The notes below the pieces were generated by a model. That model was not told where the DNA came from. It ran no database searches and saw only the letters and a list, made by a program, of their open reading frames with translations. A program made the position numbers and the translations under genes. Source: Synanceia verrucosa (taxonomy: Eukaryota > Chordata > Actinopteri > Perciformes > Synanceiidae). From it: a stretch of DNA of 64,000 nucleotides. The stretch covers positions 16,623,335 to 16,687,334 of the forward strand of contig CM056562.1 in the NCBI GenBank assembly GCA_029721515.1, given 5' to 3'. Positions within the stretch are counted from its first letter, which is position 1. Each line of letters begins with the position of its first letter. Shown here piece by piece: positions 49,801 through 59,915 of this stretch.

Positions 49801-52542
49801 GCCTTAGCTGTTTTTCTATGTCATTAATTGTCATAAGTAAGTGCTGAATCTATTCACCCCAATGGGCTGTTGTTTCTCATTGATCAAGGGCTCGTTCATG
49901 ATTGGGAGGGACTCCATGTGACCACTGGCCAAGTCTCTAAGAGAGATTCTTGCTGAGCCAATGAACCTGAAATCAATCACAGTCATACATACATCAGCAA
50001 AAGGATCAATGCAGCTGGAGAGTTTGAAAAGAGAAATATCTAAAAGGAAAAAAGGGAAGACGCTTTTGTTCCACAGTCTGATATAAACTTATGAAATTAC
50101 CACATGGGGTGCTTGGGCACAGTTTGTTACTGTAATTGTCAGTTACTGTGGTTTCTACTTCCCTATGTCACTTCTTCACACAGTATGCCAAACAGAGCAC
50201 CATCCCAACAGATGTCATGTAGCAACAGTGATTAATAATCACACTGGATTACAGGTGGGAAATAAGATATTCCCAAAACACATAGCAACATGACAATCAC
50301 CCACTTTGCAGCAGTAACTTCCTGCTATAAGAGAACAAATGGGACCAGCTGGTTTCACAGGCAAGCCCCAAAAAAGTATGGAGAAGAGGGTAAGGAAATG
50401 CAGAAAGCTGGAAACAATCAACATGTACCACAGGCATGTGCTGGACAAATATAGAGCAAAGGAGGCGGGTGAAAAGGCAGGAAGCAACACAAAGATATAA
50501 CAGATCTAAACACAAATGCATGATGATGCTGTGTTTTCTCACACCACTATCCAGCACTAAACTGAGCTTAAAAACATGGGGAGTCCTTAGAAAGCAGAGT
50601 CAGCTGTGGAGGATAAAACAGAGGAAATCTGGTATTGCAATTTACTTCCTCTAAAATAGAGAATTAGCTGTCTTGACCAATGCAGGGGACGCATGCCCTG
50701 ATTCAAACAAACTACTGTTTCCGAGGGAACGAGAAAATGAACATGCTGGTCTAAAGTATTTAGAACTGCTTCACTGAAGAAAATGAAAATAATTTATTTA
50801 CAGCCACAGTGAAAGGGCAAGAAAAAAAAATCACTTGGCACAGTGATGTACTTTCCACTGCTTACATATCACTTTTTAAACAAAGCTAATTTAAGCATAA
50901 AATGATCTTTTCCAAACAGAGTGAGCAGACTACTTTATGTTGATGGTACGACGAATCATCAGACATCCTTGAAAATCTGAGTCACATTCCTTTATATTTT
51001 CCTACAATAAGAAGTGGAGGAGAGTTGGACATCTTTGCCTGCCTGTTCAATCAAACATATTTCCTCCTTGAATCTACTTTACTCTCTGTCTAAAGATTAT
51101 TTTGAGGATAGGATTACAGGCTGAGTTACAACCAGTCATCCGCTGTGCCAATGACAAGCCAGCACAAGCTCTCTTATTCACCCAACTCGTGCGTAGCAGG
51201 CAGTGATCATGGAAAAATATCCGAGTGTGTGCGTGGCTGTAGCAGACATCCTCCCCCCACCCCTCTGCCTGCCCCAGGATAATTTATAATATACACAATC
51301 AGTCACTGGAGTGACTCAGTGGAAACGTTATTGCTTGGTCTGCCTTCTTACACAGAGACAAAGAGACTATCAATGTTACAAAAAATGAATGCATGGTGCA
51401 AACAACACTATCAGGCAGTGAGTGACTTTTATTTCCTTTTAAGGCAACATTCCTCATAAGAGCTGGAGCGGTTTTTGTGAGATAGACAAAACAACTTCTA
51501 ACTAACACTGCTGCATGTCTTAACATGGTCGCGCTGAGTCCTGCAACTATCAGTTAAGTTAAAACATGCTGGTGTGCTACTTAAGAAAAAAAAAAAAAAT
51601 CAGAATACTCCATTAGTCATTGTTAGTGTAGTTGTAGTACAAGTGGTGATCACACCTGTACCTTACCTGTAGAGGTAAACCTCTAAGGCATAGTGAGCTT
51701 CTCCCATTCAGCTATTTCCTGCACTACATAGGTAGTTTAGTTTAAATCCTGACATACAAATGTCACAGTTTTAATGTCTCATGCTTGCCACACACATACT
51801 TGTCTTTGCCGATTGTTTCATAGTCCTTGACGACCACGCTGATGAATGAAGTTTCATCCAAAGGACAGCCTTTCAGATCAAATTTAAGCACCTGTAGGGA
51901 GGAAACATTTACAGTCAGTTCAAACAACAACAACAACAGCTTTTCCCTGTCAGTCCTGAACTCACTTCATTCCACACAGGATTCAGTTCACTGTCAACTG
52001 CTTTGGTTTTCTTCTTTTCACCTGCAAAACACACAATGAACGGCGACAGTGTTCATCTGCAAATTTATAACAATGGTGCTACAATATTATAAGAGAGAGC
52101 AATGGACCCAAACTCTTCTTCCAAAAACTGACTCAGTAACACTTCCTGCACCAACACATCTGACTTTGTAAATTTAAAGATCAAGCCAAAGAAAGCTGCT
52201 GTTCTCTGAAGGCTTTTCTGACCTTATAAGGATGTGATTTATATTTTCATCAAGAATAACAAACAAAACATCCAAATCAAACTCGAAGAATACTCCCTAA
52301 GGAAAACTGTGTCTTTATTTAGCTGCAAAACTGATGTTTATTAACTTAGGGACAAGAGAAAATATGAGAGCTTGATAGAAAGTGAAACACTGTTGCAGCA
52401 TACAGAAGTTTCTCCTGTAAAAAAAAAAAAAATAAATAAAAGCAATAGTCTTACCTCTAAAGACAACCTCAGCTATTGGATCTGGGTTTCCAATTTTCTT
52501 TTTTGGGATCCCACTGGCAGATTTAACATTGACCTGCAGCAT
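35567..52542 (-). CDS. myof: Myoferlin-type ferlin, complete (53 coding exons)
   Basis: A large tail-anchored, multi-C2 protein of Ca2+-dependent vesicle fusion and membrane repair. My hand-spliced model sums to 6129 nt, exactly 2043 codons including TAA, so 2042 residues; human myoferlin is about 2060. Modules in order: C2A (from residue 1), C2B (from about 202), C2C (from about 360), FerI, FerA and FerB (about 440-880), nested DysF repeats (about 890-1075), C2D (about 1110), a further C2 (about 1270), C2 at about 1530 and about 1770, then one membrane helix (2008-2030) with a 12-residue extracellular/luminal tail NYISMKIVKPFS. All introns used are GT-AG. DysF repeats place it in type I ferlins. 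Near-identity of blocks such as LANKPQDFQIRIRVIEGRQL and the tail favours myoferlin over dysferlin or FER1L5. Teleosts can carry myof and a myof-like paralogue; which one this is cannot be decided here. Confidence 0.93.
38801..39497. other. Ferlin intron (about 700 bp), A/T-rich
   Basis: Between exons 40 and 41. No repeat or exon recognised. Confidence 0.6.
39498..42118 (-). CDS. myof: Ferlin exons 30-40: C2D and the following C2, with a 15-nt microexon
   Basis: Exons in gene order: 42031-42118, 41818-41895, 41482-41663, 41211-41390, 41047-41145, 40679-40840, 40423-40588, 40268-40338, 40154-40168, 39973-40071, 39498-39626. C2D is marked by YVYQARNLCAMDKDSFSDPY, keeping Ca2+-ligand-type Asp residues. 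The next C2 carries VVQLTGIEILTWGLRNMK. The 15-nt exon 40154-40168 encodes LQPEM between KPE and EQEAVDWWSKFYAS. It has both flanking splice signals and fits the family spacing. Confidence 0.88.
40113..40134. repeat. (GAATA)n short tandem repeat
   Basis: About four units of AGAAT/GAATA in a short ferlin intron beside the 15-nt microexon. Confidence 0.8.
42289..45420 (-). CDS. myof: Ferlin exons 19-29: FerA, FerB and DysF
   Basis: Exons in gene order: 45243-45420, 44843-44967, 44646-44755, 44365-44557, 44128-44277, 43907-44038, 43642-43805, 43183-43297, 42757-42859, 42530-42669, 42289-42453. Visible blocks are KYQRRRKFSLCAVFHSACML, the helical FerA stretch ending EDWLDRLKQLAEE, FerB with VPVQLRVNMWLGLSAHEKKF, then the Trp/Arg-rich DysF repeats: GWDWDKDWFVDPDR, GWEYGVTIPPDDKPKSWVAA and RSSDTFRRRRWRRKM. 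DysF repeats are the hallmark of dysferlin, myoferlin and FER1L5. Exon 43183-43297 reads through its donor in the open frame, but the homology stops at FTDV. Confidence 0.9.
43851..43883. repeat. T12-A21 homopolymer junction
   Basis: Twelve T followed by 21 A in the 101-bp ferlin intron between exons 24 and 25. The two runs are self-complementary. Confidence 0.95.
45204..45222. repeat. (TCTA)n tetranucleotide repeat
   Basis: About four and a half TCTA units 21 nt past the donor of ferlin exon 19. Confidence 0.85.
45602..52542 (-). CDS. myof: Ferlin exons 1-18: C2A, C2B, C2C and FerI
   Basis: Exons in gene order: 52455-52542, 51966-52021, 51800-51891, 49858-49966, 49563-49659, 48357-48517, 47883-48011, 47710-47772, 47568-47618, 47431-47461, 46982-47097, 46738-46864, 46548-46651, 46399-46467, 46271-46314, 46100-46182, 45806-45930, 45602-45715. 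The start MLQVNVKSASGIPKKKIGNP aligns with the family's first residues, so the first ATG is kept. C2B begins IRIRVIEGRQLPGNNIKPVV; C2C contains LKVYRAEDMPQMDDAF. FerI is seen in FGPCYVNLYGSPREFTGLPD. The linker between C2A and C2B (48357-48517) is Gly/Ser/Glu-rich and the least conserved part. Confidence 0.9.
48628..48815 (-). mobile_element. Inverted-end interspersed repeat, internally deleted copy
   Basis: Begins CATCCATTTTCTACTGCTTA, the reverse complement of the right end of the copy at 49084-49434. It runs through GGCTGGAGCCTATCCCAGCT to GTGCTAACCACTACACCACC. It lacks the central GTTTGCATGTTCTCC part. Confidence 0.7.
49084..49434 (+). mobile_element. Inverted-end interspersed repeat, near full-length copy
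   Basis: Starts at GTGTAGTGGTTAGCATGGTC, with a tRNA-like A-box region, then GGGTTTGATTCC (decayed B-box) and TTTGCATGTTCTCCCTGTGT. It ends GGATAAGCGGTAGAAAATGG. It shares most of its length with 6795-7165. Confidence 0.75.
49967..51799. other. Ferlin intron 3 (1.8 kb), nothing recognised
   Basis: Between the exons encoding ETIGKD and FIGSARIS. Contains a poly(A) run near 51585-51599. No exon, RNA or repeat family was identified. Confidence 0.55.
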
Positions 52543-55500
52543 TTCGATAAAGTCCAGATTTATTCACAGCACATCATATTCCGTTGAGAGAGAGGAAGCC
52601 TCACAGGGGGAAATGAAACGCACAGATGTGCATCAGAGGGGAGAGGAGGGCAGCCTCATGAGTAAGAGGCGTGAAGACACAGCAGCCAGCCTGGATGAGG
52701 ACGCTTAGGACGCTCCCTGGAGAGGACTCGTTACCTTCTCAAAAGGCTTCATGTCTATAACCACAGCTTGGCATCATTGTGCAGAAATATGAGTGAATAT
52801 GAATGAGTGAATTCATTCAACATCCAGGTAAATCAGCAGAGATCGTTCATTCTTATCTCACAGCGTCCCCCAGTGGCGTTACATAAAGCTGCCTTCTAGT
52901 ACTGTCGAAAGTTAGGAAAAAGACGAACCAATATCTAAAACATGCTAGCTTGCCTTATTCTTTATAATCGTGCACATTGCATTTAACTGCTCAGACTGCA
53001 TCTGCATAGATTAAGCTGGCGTTGTAGGATAGTGAAGTTTACGCGGGGCAGTGAAAGCAGCACAGTCTTTTCATCATAGAATAGACTGAACAGACGTCAG
53101 GGTTGCCCACTGGTTTGTGCACAACGCTAATGGATAATAATCGTACTAACTACTGTTAATTGTACGCATGTCCACATTTAACAAAATTTTAACTTACATA
53201 ATTTTGTGTTGGCACAAACATGGCCTGAGACAACACTGTGCTTACGGAAAACTTTTTCAAAATAAAGCGGGCTGTTTCCGTGTGGATTTTATTCTATTTG
53301 GGATGCAAAATAAATAATGCGAAATCATATTTTATTTTATTTTTATTGTATTGATTCAGATGTAGATTGTATTAATATTGTATCATATGAATATGTCAAT
53401 CTCAGACCATTTGAGAATGTTAACTTTTAAAGTTGATATAATCTGAAAATCTTTTTTTAATGTCAGTACATTGTGATATTTTGTGATATTCTTTACAGGA
53501 GATCGAGATGGTGTCCCCCAAATATCAGGGAAAAGCACAACTCAGTTTGACATGCGTGTTAACAGTCTGAGGAAGGAGGATGCTTGAAGAAAACCCTGTC
53601 TGATTTGTCTCGTTAAACATAGTGAACTAGGTGACATAAACTAAGAACAGCTGCACAGGAGAAGGTCAAGAAAGACAGTGAAGTGTAGTTGCTGCTGAGG
53701 AAAGCTCCTCTCACCTCTTACCAGCTTTACACCACTAGATGGCAGCAGCTGATTTTAAGTGTTTGGCCTTTAGAGTGCTGTGTTGGAGCCAGTGCCACAC
53801 ACCTTTCTGAGGTTTTTTTTAAAAATTTTATTTTATCGAAGAGACTCAGCTGTGTGACATTGTCATTCTGCAGGAGTCATTGGAGGAAAGATGTGTTTTT
53901 GCTTTGGTAGTAACAGGTCAGCAGGTGTGACTCTACTACTACTGCTAGAGTGAACGAGCCTCCTCTATTCACTTTCTTTAAAGTGGTGGATTTTTTTTAA
54001 CCTGCTGTGTTTCCTGCAACAATTAGTAGATAAAGATTGGACCCTTTCTACAATCAAAGTATATTTAACTGCCATCTCAGCCGGTCATAAAGGCTTTGGG
54101 GAGAAGCCAGTGAGGAACAGTGAGGCAGCAGCATCCTTTAGGGAGGATTTTGGTAAAGTGACCCTTCAGATCCATCAGTAAACAAACTGGAAGTTAAAAC
54201 AGCTGCTACTTATTAGAGGACAACAACTGAAATCCTGAATTCTCTTTATATTAATTTTAGTCTCACAATATTTCTACAATGTCAATACAGTCTCGAAGTT
54301 CATTTCTTTGCAGGTTATGTTTAACCTTATACTCTTTTGATCAGTTTTGTTGATCCCAACTTCTTGTCAGTGTTGATTACAGGGAACAGGAGACCATGAT
54401 CATTGGAACTGGATGACCTGCTGTACTTCACTGTCATTACCACACTGACTATGCAACATTACCTCACATGAAGGCCTGGTTTGATCGCTGCTTAATACAG
54501 ATGATTAAGAATGCATAGCAGTGAGACTACCGTATACCAGCTGGTAATTTCCAGCATATCCAGCATGAACAGTGAAGGCAACAGCTTTCCACCTGCTAAA
54601 TGTACTTAAGTGCACCTCATATCTCTGGATCCATACACATTTAATCTTGTGTTTCTGACACTACTTTGAATGTATATTTTGGCCGGTGAAAGCCATTCAG
54701 CAGATGGAAACAAAGCTTCCAGAAAATCACTGGAGGTGGCATGCAGTGAGAACACGAGTTGGCATGGTGTCTGCTCACAGGACAGACAGGAAAGGGAGTG
54801 ACAAGAGAGGATGGCTCAGTGGCAGCTGTTATCAGAGCCATTTGGCTACCTGGGTGGTGGCCAAAGGCATAAGCAGTGGGATAATTTAGAGTGGCTCTAA
54901 GTGCTGGATCGGCTCGCTGGCAGTTATTTATTAAGCCATTAAAGGAATACAACTAAGTAATTTGTATGGTCTTCTGATTTTCTTGTCTATGTGCTCTGCT
55001 TTTCTGTGGGAGAGAGAAGAAACAGAATACATGTCAATGAATAAATGACTCTGTGACGAAGGAAAGCGTGAGAATGGTTAGACCTGGGCAGCTGTTGGCC
55101 CTCCTCCTGAGCAGAAAATAGGACAATAATGGTGGAAGCAACTCATGTAAACACTAATTCACTTTTCAGACAGCTTGATAAATGAATGAACATTGAATTT
55201 CAATATACCTGGGTTCAAATTAAAGACGGATAAAGGCAAAAATCACTTGCTATAAGTCTTTCCCCACAAAGCGGCTGCCATTAAAACATAAATAGCCAGA
55301 GCTACAATGATGGTGGAGAACAACCTCTTCAGAAAGGAAACAGCACAGTGAAAATATTAAGTTAATAATATTGATTTTATTGCCATCCATATATACATAT
55401 ATCTTCTTTTTGTCTTGTAATGTGTTTATTACTTTTAAGCATTGGGATCACTGTACAAACAATGAGCACAGAACAACTTTGTTCAATTGATCTAAGCAGA

Positions 55501-56615
55501 AAGAAAAGCAGCGACTTTTAATCACACAAGTGTCTAATGATAAAGAGGCAGAACAGTACAGTATAGTACAGAATTCCTTCCACAATACTGCACAACATGA
55601 TTGGAGGAGGATACACAGCATCATAAACTACAGCTGATTATCTGCTGGGTTGTGTGACTCATTGTACTGACTCTCTATTAGAACCTACAGTACATTAGTG
55701 GATATAAAACATGTAGTCCCCTGAAATAGGCCTGGGTTGCCATGGTGACACTGCCTGGGGTTAACTGTAACACAAGGGAAACAGCACTGACATATTTATG
55801 AAACACAATAACACTAAATAGACCCTGTGGATAGAGTTCCTGTCTCGTTTCAGGACAACTGAACAAGGTAATTAAACGCGCAGTCACTAAAGTCTTGGCA
55901 TTATCGTACAGATGATTTTGATGATCAGTAGGTATTTACTGTGACGGCATGAGGCAAAAGCAGAGCAGAGGAGATACGGCAGTGAGTCTTTGATTGTGAT
56001 GAGCAACAGTGGGAGCAGCACAGATTATTGTATTAAATGATCCATCAAAATGAGCTGCCACACAGCTCCTCCTGTAATACGCACACCAGAGAACAACCTC
56101 ATTATACAGTACAAACACCACAGAACACACGAGACAAAAATATCCTCTCAAGTCTTCATAAAAGTAGAAAATAAAAAATCCATTTGGATTAATGGAATGG
56201 GTTAATGACCGACCGGCATCTGTTTAGCTCAATGATCTTTGCATAACATAAAGGTGAGACTCCTCTCCCCTCTGTGTTCAGGGAGATAAATTACATACTA
56301 ATAAGTGTCTAATAAGTGCAGGGTGCCCTGGCTCACTCATTTTACTGCCATCTGAACAGATCCAGCTGCAGAGGCTGGTGCAGTAGCAGGCTTTGGTCAG
56401 TCAATTATACAGCACCACCTGCTGTTGATGCAACCTCTGCTCAGGCCAACAGTGTGTGTCTGTTGCAAGGAAAGCTTCGAAATTAAACTATCTTTCAAAT
56501 AATGTGTTTTTTGGTTAAATCAAGAGTGCAAAAAAATTCCTTGGGAATTTGGTTGTTAAGTATGCATGGTGTAGCCTTCTACAAGGGAAGAGCAGTTTCA
56601 AAATGAAATAGGGAA

Positions 56616-56621
56616 TTTATT
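56616..56621 (-). terminator. wdr11: Candidate poly(A) signal of wdr11
   Basis: AATAAA on the coding strand about 450 nt past the stop codon. A weaker ATTAAA lies at 56646-56651. Confidence 0.35.
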
Positions 56622-56773
56622 TTGGTATGAATTAATTTTACCACATTTAATCTGAACAGCAAAAAGCCAAATTAACTTGAATGAATTAAACCTATAAGGC
56701 TACAACTGTACTTTGACATTATCAATACAGGCACACTGAATAAAACTTGGAATGGAATGAGATAAATTCTCAT

Positions 56774-56792
56774 GGGGGGGGGGGGGGGGGGG
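56774..56792. repeat. Poly(G) run, 19 bp
   Basis: An uninterrupted G run about 275 bp past the wdr11 stop. If transcribed, the wdr11 3' UTR carries C19. Confidence 0.95.
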
Positions 56793-57067
56793 TTACATGC
56801 ATACATAAGTGCACAAACACACTGATCACACTAAACACAAAGAAATGTCAAAAGTCACACACTCCAGAGACAGACTGACAACTTCACATGGAGGAAACTC
56901 TTTGTCCTCTCTTGTCATGATGTGAAGATGACGATCATGATCCTCCAGGATGCCGACACGAAATGAAATCACGGTCACGTTATTGAAGTTAGAATGAATG
57001 GCCGACTCTTGATTCGCACCAAAGAGCCTGTCGTCTGTTCTCTTCCAAACCTTCCATCTTTCTGAGG

Positions 57068-59876
57068 TCACTCTGCCCTCTCCTGCTCAACGTCCTCTTC
57101 ACCAACACTGGCTTCAGGTGCACTTCCCTCTCCCTGGAACAGCTCCTCCATCAGCTGCTCCCCGGCGCTGCCGGCCCGTGATGCCCACAGAGCAGCGCCC
57201 TCCCGCAGGCCCAACGAGCGCAGCAGCCGGGCATACTCCAAAAATGTAGCCTTGATAAGTTTATGTGCAAATGCAGGTCAAGGAGAAATGTTAACATTGT
57301 ACGGCCTTGAGACGTTTGCAGTCATCAGATCTTATATTGGTGCCAGTGCAATGCCAGTAGGACTATCAGTTCCAATGCGATTTTTGCCAGCTGTCTTTAT
57401 TTCTGTGCTGTGTGTGGCATTTTCCTGGCTCCTGGACATGCTTGTTCTAAAACTAAGGGGAAAGGCTAAACACTAGAAACACCTTGCAGCATTCAAAGCA
57501 GCCTCCACAATGTTAATGACACTGAATCAACAGCTCTCTAAAAGCGCTTCAACATAAGCAGGTCTTTATCACCTTCATGAAGAGAGGGTTTATTGCAGAG
57601 CTGCTGCATTGACTTCATTAGTTTTAGCTCAGGGACCTGAATCTATTCAGCCTCTTATCTGCATTGCGCTGCACTGCGCCTTGTTTTGGTAACTGCTGTT
57701 GTTCACCAATATTGTAAAAAACAGTTGAACATACACACACTAGTGATTATGCTTGGGGATCCATGCCTGAGTTTGTATTTGGGCCCAATTTATGTTGGCG
57801 TTACAATAAATCTGTCATTTACCTATATTTCTAAAAAAAAAAAAAAAAAAAGTACAGAATGCTAAAAATTAGATATGGAGGAGTCGGTCAGTGACATCCA
57901 CTGGCCTCTGATTAGAAGTTTTATATTTATTTTCAAAATATGTTTCATGACAGATACCTCTCAACCACTGACTCAGGGCTGATTTAAAACAGTAGAAGGT
58001 GACTGCCAATAATGTGAAGTCACCTGTTGGTGGAACAAAAAAAGGTTTATCTTATTAAAATCACCATTAATGTGCTCTACCAAAGTAAAGTTATATCATT
58101 ACGTCAATACAAACACGGCAAAAAAAAGACAAATTACCAACTTGTGGTTGCATGCCTCCACCTCCACCAACCATTCAAGATGTATTTTACACCCATGTCT
58201 GCACATGTAATCACATCACTATTTTATCCCACTGTACATTTGTGTGAAACTGTCGTAATTAATTAAGCTAATTAATTGAGCTATGGCCAAAAATATGATT
58301 TGTGAGGTCACAGTGACCTGAAATTCCCCTCATGCGTTGTTGAGATGTTGCCTTTTTAGAATAAGACATATGGACAGACATGGCCAAGTATGTAGTGAAC
58401 TGTGACCAACATATAATATATATTTATCAGGTGTGATACAATATGTTTATAAAGTCTTGGTTCTAAAAATGTGGTAGAATGTGCTCCGTGCAGCTTTTAC
58501 CTGGACCTTTATTGTGAAAGAGCTCCCTGCTAATGAGTGCATGTCTGCAGTAGAGATGAACAGAGTTGGTAAGGGAGCTAAGTCTGGTTGTAAGTGGCCC
58601 TCAGAGTGCAGTAATGGCTTTTCCAAAAGGATATTGGAGGAGTCGTTGGCCTCCATCACCCCGTACTGCAGACAGGCTTCTATGAAGAGGGCGGCGCGAT
58701 CAAAGTGCCTCATACTGCCCGAGAGACAGGGGGAGGAGAGAAACACACAAGCAGAAGGAGGTGAGAACTATTGTCAAAAAAAAGCAAGCATCATCCCTGC
58801 CTTGATGTATGTGAATCTAAAGCACGCATCAGCCCTGACGTCCTGATGCCACTCTAACTCTCTGAGCTTTTACTGCCAGAGGCATCTTAGTGCGCGAGCT
58901 GTCAAGCAGGAGGACAAGTAGACCAACAGTGAATCAATGCAGAGGCAAAAGACACAGCATCAGAGCATCCCAAACTTCAGTGTTTATAATAAGGAGAGGA
59001 AGAAGAAGGGGGCAAAGGAGAGGCAGGTCAAGCAGACAAAAAAATCACAGGGTAAATACTGTATATTTTATAACATTAATATCAGTCTTTTCCATTTCAA
59101 GACCTCTTGTCTTAGACAATACCACACTCTTGCGCTTTTTTTTTTTTTTCGTTTGAATATATGAATACATATCCCTGGCTCTTACCCGTGGAGCATCTCT
59201 CCTACTTTGTAAAAACAGCCCAGGGAAAGCAGCACCAGGATGGCTTTGGACTTCTGGTTGACCTGCAGGGAGCACAGGTGCTCGACCCAGCGCTTCAGCA
59301 CATCTGAGCTCTCTGCTGGGTTCAGACGCACCTGGAATCACACAGAACATGCAACACACTGAAACACCACCTGCTTCAAAGGGGCTTTCTTAGTAACAAA
59401 CTCTATGGACTGTGTAAGAACATGGTAGTGTTCAGCAGCAGCTCTAACCACTCCCATCTTGACTGTGTTACCCAGACTATAATGCAAATAAGAAACACTG
59501 AACATATTATAATTAAAAGTAATATAAAGTAAAAGTAAAATAATGTAATATATATATGTAATAGATTAGTAATAGAAATCTGATTCTAGCTTCTCTTCTG
59601 TGAATATTTTCTGTTTTTTTTACTGCTCCTCCTATGACCTTTATCTGAAGATTTCTCAATTACAGATCAAATAAGACATTTGAGAATATCATCTTCGGTT
59701 TTGGGAAACACTGAAACACTAATCTATGAATCCAGAAAACAATTTACAGATTAATGAACTATCAAAATAATAATTAGTTGCAGCTCCTTACAATTACGAA
59801 TAGAAAATATTATATATATTTTTATAAAGAAAAACTCAAGCATACACAGTATGTACACACTTGAACACAAACCCAC

Positions 59877-59915
<39 letters not shown>

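Larger units (their letters stand above)
52543..57067. other. Intergenic: ferlin promoter side and wdr11 3' flank
   Basis: About 4.5 kb between the ferlin start codon and the wdr11 stop codon. The left end should hold the ferlin 5' UTR and promoter; no TATA box or CpG-dense block stands out. The right end should hold the wdr11 3' UTR, which includes a G19 run (56774-56792). No other gene was recognised; the 103-codon minus frame at 54641-54952 has no homology I know. Confidence 0.6.

Noticed and set aside
35567..52542. Assignment as dysferlin or otoferlin
   Set aside because: Otoferlin-type ferlins lack DysF repeats. Against dysferlin, the N-terminus, C2B and tail are far closer to myoferlin.
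57252..57476. Hydrophobic 74-codon plus-strand frame resembling a small membrane protein
   Set aside because: Lies antisense in the U12 intron with no homology, Kozak or splice support; probably chance.
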